From an uncultured Gammaproteobacteria bacterium (lineage in GTDB: Bacteria; Pseudomonadota; Gammaproteobacteria; Pseudomonadales; Ketobacteraceae): 50,379 nt of DNA. The stretch spans positions 1 through 50,379 of the forward strand of contig CAJXZM010000022.1 in the NCBI GenBank assembly GCA_913063125.1, given 5' to 3'. The notes under the pieces are model-generated. The model ran no database searches, was not told the DNA's origin, and saw only the letters and a program-made list of their open reading frames with translations. The translations under genes and the position numbers were made by a program. This document shows positions 8,614 to 16,222 of the stretch, in pieces; the stretch's first letter is position 1; the number at the start of each line of letters is the position of its first letter.

Positions 8614-8681
8614 CATTCGGCGCTTGTTACATATTGCACCAATACATCCTGCTTACATTATTTACCACGATACACAATTCA

Positions 8682-9623
8682 CTATACTACCCGAAATACC
8701 GGGGGGGTATTCTCTCTTATTGCGATAGTATTTTTCGTAGCAACGGCAACACTACGATCTAAAGTTTCTGTTGTTAACCAACCTATATGAGGTGATAACA
8801 CAACGTTATCCAATGTCAGTAAAGGGTTATCTTCATTAACCGGCTCCTGTGTAAACACATCAAAACCTGCTGCTCCCAATTTACCTGACACTAAAGCCTT
8901 ATAAACCGCTGTTTCATCAATCAATGCGCCACGTCCAGCATTCACCAAAATTGCTCCCTCTTTCATCAATGCTAGCATACCTTGATTAATCATTTTTTCT
9001 GTATCATTCGTTAATGCAGCATGTAATGACACAATATCGGATTGTTTCAGTAATTCATCCAATGAAAAGTACGGGTATTTCACATCACGTTTTTCTTTTG
9101 TCGCAGTGTAAATAACATTAGCCCCCATAGCGTCTAATATCGGGGCTAGTATTTTGGGAATATCGCCGTATCCAACTAAACCGATAGTTTTACCTTTTAT
9201 TTCAAATAGTTGCTCTTCTGTCTCTTTAGTAATACGCCATTGTCCACTACGACAAGTAGTATCCATAATAAGTAAACGTCGCAACGCTGCCATCATTAGC
9301 AGCAACGTCATTTCTGCAGTTGCTTGAGAGTTGGTACCCGGCATATTACAGACAATAATACCTTTATCTTTTGCAGCCTCTAAATCAATAGTATTTGTGC
9401 CAACGCCAATTTTCTGTATTAACTTTAATTTTGGCGCCTGTTCAATAATGTCTTTGGTTAGTGGATGTAGTACATGCCAAATAACGTCGGCATCTTTTAG
9501 CTCATCCATAAAAGGTTGTTCAGGCCCCTCAGGACAACAAACAATATCAAGGCCTTGAGAGCTGAGGGCTTCTAGCTGTTTTTTTAATACAGGGCCTGCG
9601 TCGTAATGAAATAGTACTTTCAT
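8682..9623 (-). CDS. D-isomer-specific 2-hydroxyacid dehydrogenase
   Basis: NAD(P)-dependent interconversion of a 2-hydroxyacid and a 2-ketoacid. In 313 residues it shows the split catalytic domain around a Rossmann core (about 98-280). The catalytic triad is present: Arg231 in NAGRGALID, Glu260 in TQEPVNE and His279 in SPHIGW. The nucleotide loop reads GLVGYGDIPKILA: the third glycine of GxGxxG is replaced by Pro156, which is unusual. It lies downstream of the GntR regulator in the same direction as the enolase and kinase genes, separated by a small palindrome, and so probably belongs to the same catabolic cluster. Confidence 0.92.
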   Translation of the reverse strand: MKVLFHYDAGPVLKKQLEALSSQGLDIVCCPEGPEQPFMDELKDADVIWHVLHPLTKDIIEQAPKLKLIQKIGVGTNTIDLEAAKDKGIIVCNMPGTNSQATAEMTLLLMMAALRRLLIMDTTCRSGQWRITKETEEQLFEIKGKTIGLVGYGDIPKILAPILDAMGANVIYTATKEKRDVKYPYFSLDELLKQSDIVSLHAALTNDTEKMINQGMLALMKEGAILVNAGRGALIDETAVYKALVSGKLGAAGFDVFTQEPVNEDNPLLTLDNVVLSPHIGWLTTETLDRSVAVATKNTIAIRENTPPVFRVV

Positions 9624-9661
9624 AAATTTATCCTAACTCACATATATACTTAAAACACACT

Positions 9662-9717
9662 ATTTGGTGGGTCTATAGATATTGCTTATAGCACCAAATT
9701 GGAGATCCGCTGAATAG
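9662..9717 (+). repeat. Palindrome with GATCCGCTGAATAG tail (E1)
   Basis: ATTTGGTG (9662-9669) pairs with CACCAAAT (9692-9699), with an inner CTATA/TATAG stem. It is followed by GATCCGCTGAATAG at 9704-9717. Similar tails follow unrelated palindromes at 16172 and 29946, with partial matches at 6501, 21521 and 30593. Confidence 0.6.
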
Positions 9718-9731
9718 TCACATTCGAATCA

Positions 9732-10364
9732 CTACAACTCTAACGTTGCTTTTGTAAATGTACTGATATAATCCATATGTTCTTTTGCGGATTTTTCAGC
9801 CAATATTTCATTACCTTCTGCTATGGCGTTGGCGACTTGTGCATGTAGTCGAGCGGTTTCTGGTAAATCATTCATCAATTTATGGTGCCGATGCCAAAAC
9901 CGACGTGACAAACCGTGTAATTGATTTAACATTGCTCCCGCAAACGCATTGTCACAAGCATCTGACATCAAACCGTTGTATTCATTGTCCAGTCGTACAA
10001 AATTAAGATAATCCTGATTTTCCGCAGCCGACTCCATTTCAATAGCGATGTTAACAAATCGAGCTCTCTGTTGAGCTGTCGCTCTTTTAGCTGCCAGTTT
10101 TGCCTGTAACTGCTCTAACACCGAGCGCACTTCAATTAGCCGCATCTGCACTTTGATATCAATTTCAGTAACACGGATACCACGCCTTGGCATCACTTCC
10201 ACCAAATAGTCACGCGCCAATTGTTGCAAGGCTTCGCGAACCGGTGTTCTTCCCAAACCCAACTCTTTGGCCAGTTCATTTTCAGACAACAACTCACCGG
10301 GAGCTAACGCCATAGTGATAATCTTTTCTTCAATTAAAGAATAAGCTTCTTCAACTTTACTCAT
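9732..10364 (-). CDS. GntR family (FCD-type) transcriptional regulator
   Basis: Metabolite-responsive DNA-binding protein of 210 residues. The winged helix-turn-helix spans about residues 6-66 (ENELAKELGLGRTPVREALQ, then a wing with PRRGIRVTE). The helical effector domain that follows has the FCD pattern (LIEVRSVLEQLQAKLAA, LDNEYNGLMSDAC, RLHAQVANAIAEGNEILAEK, KEHMDYI). The start overlaps the end of the enolase-like gene by 4 bp, so it is co-transcribed with it. It is the obvious local regulator of the kinase/enolase/aldolase island. A candidate operator is the palindrome at 12969-12982. Confidence 0.92.
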   Translation of the reverse strand: MSKVEEAYSLIEEKIITMALAPGELLSENELAKELGLGRTPVREALQQLARDYLVEVMPRRGIRVTEIDIKVQMRLIEVRSVLEQLQAKLAAKRATAQQRARFVNIAIEMESAAENQDYLNFVRLDNEYNGLMSDACDNAFAGAMLNQLHGLSRRFWHRHHKLMNDLPETARLHAQVANAIAEGNEILAEKSAKEHMDYISTFTKATLEL

Positions 10365-11695
10365 GACGTCTCATTCCTGCCTAATGGTTTTCCACCCGCA
10401 TATACCGCATCTGAACCCAACCGATCTTCCAGCCGAATCATTTCATTCCATTTTGCCATTCTTTCGGAACGAGAAAAAGAACCCACTTTTAACTGCTCGA
10501 TACCCCACCCCAATGACAAATGGACAATAGTCACATCTTCAGTTTCACCAGATCTGGCGGAAACGATCGTATTCCATCCATTTTCTTTCGCCCCTTCAAA
10601 TGCCAACCGGGCTTCTGTTAACGTGCCTGCTTGATTGGGTTTACACAACAACGTATTACAAGCATTTACTTCTTTTGCTACGGCAATATTTTTTATATTG
10701 GTGACTAATAAATCATCACCCACCAACTCAATGCTATTATTTTTACCGCTTTCCACTCCGGTATTAATAACAGCCAATAGTTTTGCATGACGCGTAAAAT
10801 CATCTTCAACAAAAGGGTCTTCTATAGCAACTATTGGATAGGCTTTTAACCAATTCAGCATTAGATCAAACCACTGATCATTATTCAGCAGTCGTTTTTC
10901 TGATTTTAAGAAATAACCCTCATTAGAAAATAACTGGGTTGCTGCAATATCCAGCGAGATACCGACTTGTTTCTCGGTAGAAAACCCTGCTAACTCAATA
11001 CTTTTTACCAGGGTTTCAATGGCCTCTTCGTTACTTTTAAATACCGGCCAGTAACCACCTTCATCCGCCACCCCAAAACGCTTTCCTTGCGCGTCCATAA
11101 TAGAACCCGCCGCCAAATAGATTTCAGCCGTCCATTCCATTGCCTCACTAAACGTTGAGGCCCCATAAGGCATCACCATAAAGTCTTGTAAATCTAAATG
11201 GCCTTCGGCATGAGCACCGCCACCAAATATTTGTATTTCTGGTAATGGTAATACAATCTTTTTCGACAAGTGGGTTTCTTTGTCGCGTAAGTAATTCCAT
11301 AACGGTTTTTTATCACCGTCCGCGGCGGCATGTGCAACGGCCATAGAGGTAGCAATCATTGCATTACCACCAATACGCCCGCGATTTTCTGTCCCATCAA
11401 GATTAATTAAACATTGATCAATATGTTTCTGATCAAAAGCATTTAGTCCCAATAAAGTTTCAGAAATTTCACCATTTACATTTGCCACCGCATTATTCAC
11501 ACCATATCCACCACAGGCTTGGTTATTATCCCGAAGATCAACCGCTTCCCCGGACCCCGTTGATGCCCCTGCGGGTGCAATAGATCGACCAAAACCACCA
11601 TTATTTAATAAAACTTCCGTTTCAACAGTAGGGCGGCCTCGGCTATCCCATACACGTCTACCGCTAATTTTTTTTATCGAAAAACCATTTTTCAT
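10361..11695 (-). CDS. Enolase paralogue with altered active-site positions
   Basis: Enolase-superfamily protein of 444 residues. The Mg ligands Asp249 (SLDIAAT), Glu292 (AIEDPF) and Asp327 (LVGDDLL) are kept. So are Glu212 (ADEGGY), base Lys352 (LLCKPNQAGTLTE), Arg381-Ser382 and Lys403. Two positions differ from glycolytic enolase: the catalytic Glu of the 'LQEFM' motif (yeast Glu168) is Asp171, and the His of 'SHRSGETED' (yeast His373) is Ala380. Both suggest a changed substrate. It is followed by a GntR gene and preceded by a kinase, not by pyrG, so it is probably not the housekeeping eno. A good Shine-Dalgarno (AGAGGTGA) precedes the ATG. Its leader carries three DnaA boxes. Confidence 0.9.
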   Translation of the reverse strand: MKNGFSIKKISGRRVWDSRGRPTVETEVLLNNGGFGRSIAPAGASTGSGEAVDLRDNNQACGGYGVNNAVANVNGEISETLLGLNAFDQKHIDQCLINLDGTENRGRIGGNAMIATSMAVAHAAADGDKKPLWNYLRDKETHLSKKIVLPLPEIQIFGGGAHAEGHLDLQDFMVMPYGASTFSEAMEWTAEIYLAAGSIMDAQGKRFGVADEGGYWPVFKSNEEAIETLVKSIELAGFSTEKQVGISLDIAATQLFSNEGYFLKSEKRLLNNDQWFDLMLNWLKAYPIVAIEDPFVEDDFTRHAKLLAVINTGVESGKNNSIELVGDDLLVTNIKNIAVAKEVNACNTLLCKPNQAGTLTEARLAFEGAKENGWNTIVSARSGETEDVTIVHLSLGWGIEQLKVGSFSRSERMAKWNEMIRLEDRLGSDAVYAGGKPLGRNETS

Positions 11696-11718
11696 TTTAA
11701 TTCACCTCTACAAAATTT

Positions 11719-11772
11719 CTAATAAGTAGTTGGTCTCTAATAAATAGCTAATCGCTATTAAATAGTTGGATA
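11719..11772. repeat. Three contiguous 18-bp imperfect direct repeats
   Basis: The units are CTAATAAGTAGTTGGTCT (11719-11736), CTAATAAATAGCTAATCG (11737-11754) and CTATTAAATAGTTGGATA (11755-11772). They abut exactly and run straight into the DnaA-box array, giving an iteron-like layout in the leader of the enolase paralogue. Confidence 0.8.
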
Positions 11773-11776
11773 ACCT

Positions 11777-11824
11777 TGTGGATAAGGAACAACTTTGTGG
11801 ATAAGTGATCGGCGCTGTGGATAA
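11777..11824 (-). promoter_or_regulatory. Cluster of three perfect DnaA boxes
   Basis: TGTGGATAA occurs at 11777-11785, 11796-11804 and 11816-11824. These are three exact reverse-complement copies of the consensus box TTATCCACA, spaced 19 and 20 bp apart and all in one orientation. They lie between the kinase gene and the enolase paralogue, about 26 kb from oriC. Possible roles are DnaA titration, DnaA-dependent regulation of the enolase-like gene, or a relic of another replicon's origin. Confidence 0.85.
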
Positions 11825-11852
11825 CTAATAGCAATATCCGAAACGCCAATAT

Positions 11853-12929
11853 TTATTCTAAATATGATGCGTCTTGTTTCCATAAATCACAGATTTCTTG
11901 AAACGTTCCTATCTTTTTTTCTAAAATCGTTCGAGCAATATTGCGAACAAATTCTTTATATTTTTCTTTTGTTATATATTCCACTGGTGATTTCCCGTCA
12001 ATTCTGGCTAATAAAAACACACCTAAAAATGCACAGGCTCTTTTTTCAAATTCTGAACTATCTTCCCAATTAACGTTAGATAAATAGGCCTCATAAGCAA
12101 CAGTAAAACAGTGAAGTAGTTGATCTAATAACAACGGTCGCCAAACCGATTTTAATAACAGGTGATTTAGTAAAAAAGCGATATCAAATGCAGGGTCACC
12201 ATATATAGCACACTCAGCATCCAAAAAAATCGGACCATTTTCTCCGACCAAAATATTCTTTGGGCTAATATCCCCATGAACCAACGCTGTTTGAGTTGTC
12301 GCCAATATGTTAGCGAGGTTTTCAATATTACATCTAACATCCGGATGTTTTTTTGCTGCTGCTAGGAAATACGGTTCAATACGTATTTGGTAGAATAAAT
12401 GCGAGGTATCAAATTGTTGAATAAGTTCGGACCGAAGCGATGGTAGAGCACTACGTTGATGGATTTGCCCAAGAGTTGAAGCAACCTGTTGAGCCGTTAC
12501 TGGATCAACAACACCATCACGTAATTGATTTTTCCAAACAGGGTAATTTTCGGGAGGTAAAAAATCCATCGCAAATACCCCATGCTTTTCATCATGAGCC
12601 AATATGCGAGGAACCACCTCATGTGAAAAAAACTCAGCTACCGTTTGAAACCAACGCACTTCATAGGCATTACGATCCGTGGAGACTTCCCACGTTTGTT
12701 CAACTCTTAACTGAGACAACGCTCTTTTTATACAAAAGGTCCGGTGTTGGTCATTTTCAACCACACCTTCAGCTACACAATCGCGACCGCCAGTAGGATA
12801 AATATCAATACGCCAGATATCCGATGCAACGCCCCCCGTTAATCCCTGATAATCGACGACTTCTCCACCTTTGATAAAACCCATTATTTTCAATGAATCC
12901 AAAATTTCACTGGGTAGTTTGTCATTCAC
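11853..12929 (-). CDS. APH-fold small-molecule kinase (phosphotransferase family)
   Basis: Predicted ATP-dependent kinase of 358 residues with the aminoglycoside-phosphotransferase/choline-kinase fold. A G-loop-like stretch (QGLTGGVASDIWRI, about 28-41) is followed by the ATP lysine Lys68 in FCIKRA. The Brenner motif HGDISPKN is at 218-225 (catalytic Asp220, Asn225), and LDAEC gives the metal Asp237. GDPAFDIAFLLNHLL follows as in this family. It shares direction with the enolase paralogue 157 bp downstream. Genomic context argues for phosphorylation of a catabolic intermediate rather than antibiotic resistance. The 5-methylthioribose kinase branch is an alternative, but its partner genes are absent. 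Confidence 0.85.
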   Translation of the reverse strand: MNDKLPSEILDSLKIMGFIKGGEVVDYQGLTGGVASDIWRIDIYPTGGRDCVAEGVVENDQHRTFCIKRALSQLRVEQTWEVSTDRNAYEVRWFQTVAEFFSHEVVPRILAHDEKHGVFAMDFLPPENYPVWKNQLRDGVVDPVTAQQVASTLGQIHQRSALPSLRSELIQQFDTSHLFYQIRIEPYFLAAAKKHPDVRCNIENLANILATTQTALVHGDISPKNILVGENGPIFLDAECAIYGDPAFDIAFLLNHLLLKSVWRPLLLDQLLHCFTVAYEAYLSNVNWEDSSEFEKRACAFLGVFLLARIDGKSPVEYITKEKYKEFVRNIARTILEKKIGTFQEICDLWKQDASYLE

Positions 12930-12968
12930 GCCATAACCTCTCAGTTTGAACTCTACTTCTAACCTACC

Positions 12969-12982
12969 ACTGATATATCAGT
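12969..12982. promoter_or_regulatory. Candidate GntR operator palindrome
   Basis: ACTGATATATCAGT is a perfect 14-bp palindrome in the divergent intergenic region between the kinase and the aldolase-like gene; a second TATATCA half-site follows at 12984-12991. Position and symmetry suit the operator of the nearby FCD-type GntR regulator. This is inference. Confidence 0.45.
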
Positions 12983-13049
12983 AGTATATCAACCAATGGT
13001 ATGCTAACTTTACATCTTAAGCAATTGTTTTTACTGGGCGAGGGTTCTG

Positions 13050-13736
13050 ATGATTACGGATAATACACAAGCACTGATAAACCGACTGAATACCTTAGAA
13101 GCTGCGGTTATTGCCGATGTAATGGTCGCCATGGGATTCGAATCTCACGTTTTGGCCCCAAGCTTTCTCTCCCTAGGTCTTAATGAACGGCTTATTGGCC
13201 CTGCGATATGTGCAAAAGGGCGTGTCGATGCAGGAATCGATGCCAAACCCACATTCGAGCTAGATGAAAGTGTTTATCCTGGGGGGATTGTTGTGATTGA
13301 CGCCGATAATTGTCAAAAAGGGGCGTTGATTGGTGACAATATGGCCATTAGTATGAAGAACAATGGCGCAATTGGATTTATTGTAGATGGAGGTATTCGA
13401 GATGCGGTGGAATTTCTGACCCTTAAGCTTCCTATTTTCTACAAATATAAAACGCCCATCAATGCTCACAAATTTTTTAGCTTTACTGATTTTGAAGTTC
13501 CCATTTCAATTGACGGTATATGGGGTGCTGTCACTATAAATCCTGGTGACTTGATAATCGCCGATACTGATGGCTGCTCCATTATTCCATTACAACACGC
13601 AGAACAGATTATTACTGATAGTGAAATTCACCAGCAAACAGAAAATTCGATTAAGTCAGCCTTAGAGAAAGGGGAAACACGTAAAAATGCCTCTGCGAAG
13701 TTCCCCCGATTACAACATGTTAAACCATGTAGTTAA
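13050..13736 (+). CDS. RraA/HMG-aldolase family protein
   Basis: Protein of 228 residues in the RraA-like/4-hydroxy-4-methyl-2-oxoglutarate aldolase family. Enzymatic members use a divalent metal to cleave or decarboxylate 2-oxo acids to pyruvate; others are RNase E inhibitors. The active-site segments are present: GDNMA at 95-99 and DGGIRD at 113-118, with Arg117 and Asp118 in the catalytic positions of the aldolases. The C-terminal extension beyond ~200 also fits the aldolase branch rather than E. coli RraA (161 aa). It is divergent from the kinase across a palindrome. Context suggests it ends a pathway by releasing pyruvate. Confidence 0.87.
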   Translation: MITDNTQALINRLNTLEAAVIADVMVAMGFESHVLAPSFLSLGLNERLIGPAICAKGRVDAGIDAKPTFELDESVYPGGIVVIDADNCQKGALIGDNMAISMKNNGAIGFIVDGGIRDAVEFLTLKLPIFYKYKTPINAHKFFSFTDFEVPISIDGIWGAVTINPGDLIIADTDGCSIIPLQHAEQIITDSEIHQQTENSIKSALEKGETRKNASAKFPRLQHVKPCS

Positions 13737-13737
13737 T

Positions 13738-14892
13738 TTATCGCCCTAAAATATCTCTAGCGATAATTTCTTTCATTATTTCAGACGTACCACCGTATAT
13801 TCGTTGTACCCGAGCATCAATAAACGCACGTGAAATTGGGTACTCCGTCATATAACCGTAACCGCCAAATAACTGCAAACACTCATCCGCAACGTTGCAC
13901 TGCAACTCTGTTGTTGACAGTTTAACCATCGATGCTTCTGTCGCCGTTAATTCAGCACGCTGATATTTCTCATTACACTGTGACACATACGCTCGATTCA
14001 CTTCAATTTGTGTCTTTAGTTCTGCCAATTTAAACCGTGTATTTTGAAAATTCGACAACGTTGCACCAAACGCCTTACGCTCAGTAACATACTCGACGGT
14101 CCAGTCCATCATTCCATCACAGGCAGCAATTGCACCAACCGCCAGAATTAGACGCTCTCGAGGTAACTCCTTCATCAAACACACAAAACCTTCACCCAAG
14201 CCGCCCAATACCTGATCACTGGTAACCTTCATATCTTCAAAAAATAGCTCAGATGTATCCCCTGAATGTAATCCCATTTTGTCAAGATTACGCCCTCGAT
14301 TAAAACCAGGCGAAGCACAATCAACCGTAAAAAGCGAAATCCCTTTTGATCCTTTTGTCGGATCCGTCTTTGCAGCAACAATCACGAGGTCACAATGCTG
14401 GCCATTAGTAATAAACGTTTTACTACCATTCACCGTGTATTCATCACCACTTTTAACAGCAGATGTACGCATACCTTGAAGATCTGAACCCGCACCAGGC
14501 TCCGTCATCGCAATAGCACCAACAGCTTCGCCGGAAACTAACTTCGGTAACCAATACCGCTTCTGCTCATCCGTTCCTAAATGTGTAATATAAGGGGCCA
14601 CTATATCTGAATGTACAGAAACACTCGTACATATTGCACCATAACCTCCGCGTGCGAGTTCCTCTACAACAATCGCTGACAATTGAAACCCAGCCCCATA
14701 ACCGCCGTATTCCTCAGGAACATCAACACAAAGAAACCCGTTTTCTCCCATTTTACTCCATAACTCACGGGGAAAAATCCCATCTTTTTCCCATTGTTCA
14801 TAATAAGGAGCTACTTCGTTTTGAAGGAATTTTTTTAGGGTATCGCGAAACAACTCACGTTCGCTTGCATCTAGTGTTACTACATCACTCAT
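13738..14892 (-). CDS. Acyl-CoA dehydrogenase
   Basis: FAD-dependent alpha,beta-dehydrogenation of an acyl-CoA, passing electrons to ETF. The 384-residue protein carries AMTEPGAGSDL (about 128-138), the FAD/substrate segment KTFITNG and the C-terminal RIYGGTSEIMKEIIAR. The catalytic base appears to be Glu246 in KELPRERL, as in the long-chain and isovaleryl-CoA dehydrogenases. The medium/short-chain position next to the C-terminal GT is Gly367 instead of Glu. It ends 2 bp from the aldolase-like gene (convergent) and is divergent from HMG-CoA lyase, which fits branched-chain or isovaleryl-type catabolism, though liu partners such as MCC are absent. Confidence 0.93.
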   Translation of the reverse strand: MSDVVTLDASERELFRDTLKKFLQNEVAPYYEQWEKDGIFPRELWSKMGENGFLCVDVPEEYGGYGAGFQLSAIVVEELARGGYGAICTSVSVHSDIVAPYITHLGTDEQKRYWLPKLVSGEAVGAIAMTEPGAGSDLQGMRTSAVKSGDEYTVNGSKTFITNGQHCDLVIVAAKTDPTKGSKGISLFTVDCASPGFNRGRNLDKMGLHSGDTSELFFEDMKVTSDQVLGGLGEGFVCLMKELPRERLILAVGAIAACDGMMDWTVEYVTERKAFGATLSNFQNTRFKLAELKTQIEVNRAYVSQCNEKYQRAELTATEASMVKLSTTELQCNVADECLQLFGGYGYMTEYPISRAFIDARVQRIYGGTSEIMKEIIARDILGR

Positions 14893-15151
14893 GATGATCT
14901 CCGAAAAGGGTTAATATAATAATGAAAAAATATGACTAAACTAACGATAACTGAAACAGGAAAACCACCGCCAAGCACCTTCTGACAACACACTAAATAG
15001 TTATAAACAAATAACCGATAACTTATCCGTAAAAGTCTATTTCATAAAACCTACATTACTCCATATTGACGTATAATGCGTCTTTACACGCCAGTAGAAT
15101 GTAACAGAATACCCTCTAAATCATTCTCACACGTTCATAAAGGTAATAAAG
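14893..15151. promoter_or_regulatory. Divergent promoter region, acyl-CoA dehydrogenase/HMG-CoA lyase
   Basis: A perfect TATAAT at 15072-15077 fits a rightward -10 box for the lyase gene; no good -35 is placed 16-18 bp upstream, so activation may be needed. The lyase gene has a plausible Shine-Dalgarno (AAAGGTAA) before ATG 15152. Confidence 0.45.
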
Positions 15152-16108
15152 ATGTCAAACAAGGTTATTATCACAGAAGTTGGCCTACGAGACGGCTTAC
15201 AAAATCAACCTAAGCTTATATCTACCGCCCATAAATTAGAAATGGCAAAAGCGTTAATTGACGCGGGTGTGAGCCACCTCGAAGCCACCAGTTTTGTACA
15301 CCCAAAACTGGTTCCTCAAATGGCCGATGCCGTTGATGTTCTTGCGGGCCTAAAAGATCTTACCCAATCCTGTGATAACAGCAATGTAAACGTATCCGTA
15401 CTAGTCCCTAATATGAAAGGTTATCAACGAGCCAAAGAAAACGGTGTAACCTCGATCGGTGTAGTGGTAGCGTCTACCGATACTTTTAACCTTAAAAACC
15501 TCAATATGACCACTGACAAAGCCGCCTCAGTCTGTCAAGAAATAGTCGCCCAAGCCAAACAAGATGGCATCAACACCCGGGTTTACATATCTGGAGCCTG
15601 TGTTTGTCCTTATGATGGCAAGACCCCCGTTGATATCACCTTAGGGCTAAGCGAAAAGATGGTAGCTACTGGCGCCGACGAAATATCCATTTCAGATACC
15701 GTTGGAGGTGGAAACCCTCAGCAAATTATTGATATTCTTACACCGTTAGTACAACAATACGGAGCAGACCGCTTTAACCTTCACCTTCACGATACTCGAG
15801 GTCAAGCACTAGCAATGGCTTGGGCAGGTATCACACTCGGAGTGCGCCGTTTTGATAGCTCCATCGGCGGATTAGGCGGATGTCCATTTGCACCGGGCGC
15901 ATCAGGCAATGTCGCAACGGAAGATTTAGTGTATATGTTAGAAGAAGCTGGGTTCGACACAGGTATTCAATTGAGTGCATTAAAAGCAGCCGTTACTGTC
16001 TCAGCTCAAGTAACGGGGCAAAAGCTTGGTGGTAACATCTACCAATGGATGTTATCTCAAGAAGCACTACTAAAAAATAAAGCAGCACAGGAAAGCCCCT
16101 GTATTTAA
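15152..16108 (+). CDS. mvaB: Hydroxymethylglutaryl-CoA lyase
   Basis: Cleaves (S)-3-hydroxy-3-methylglutaryl-CoA to acetyl-CoA and acetoacetate, the last step of leucine degradation. The 318-residue TIM-barrel protein has GLRDGLQNQ at 11-19 (Arg13 and metal Asp14), HLHDTRGQ with metal His211/His213, and the signature SIGGLGGCPFAPGASGN with catalytic Cys244. Full length. The acetoacetate product and the nearby acetoacetate-decarboxylase-family gene are suggestive but 8 kb apart. Divergent from an acyl-CoA dehydrogenase. Homologous 4-hydroxy-2-oxovalerate aldolase-type enzymes lack this signature, so the call is firm. Confidence 0.95.
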   Translation: MSNKVIITEVGLRDGLQNQPKLISTAHKLEMAKALIDAGVSHLEATSFVHPKLVPQMADAVDVLAGLKDLTQSCDNSNVNVSVLVPNMKGYQRAKENGVTSIGVVVASTDTFNLKNLNMTTDKAASVCQEIVAQAKQDGINTRVYISGACVCPYDGKTPVDITLGLSEKMVATGADEISISDTVGGGNPQQIIDILTPLVQQYGADRFNLHLHDTRGQALAMAWAGITLGVRRFDSSIGGLGGCPFAPGASGNVATEDLVYMLEEAGFDTGIQLSALKAAVTVSAQVTGQKLGGNIYQWMLSQEALLKNKAAQESPCI

Positions 16109-16139
16109 AATAAATTGTAAATTGGTAGCTAATTAGTAC

Positions 16140-16185
16140 CTAGGCTGCACCCAATATGGTGCAACCTAGCTGATCGGCTGAATAG
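16140..16185 (+). repeat. Palindrome with GATCGGCTGAATAG tail (E2)
   Basis: CTAGGCTGCACC (16140-16151) pairs with GGTGCAACCTAG (16158-16169) with one mismatch, followed by GATCGGCTGAATAG at 16172-16185. The layout is the same as at 9662-9717, with a different stem. It may also end mvaB transcription, but there is no T run. Confidence 0.6.
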
Positions 16186-16222
16186 TTACAGCGAAAAACA
16201 ACATAATTATGGCTGGAAATTC

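Noticed and set aside
11853..12929. Antibiotic-resistance aminoglycoside phosphotransferase
   Set aside because: The fold matches, but neighbours are catabolic and no resistance-family signature or mobile context is present.
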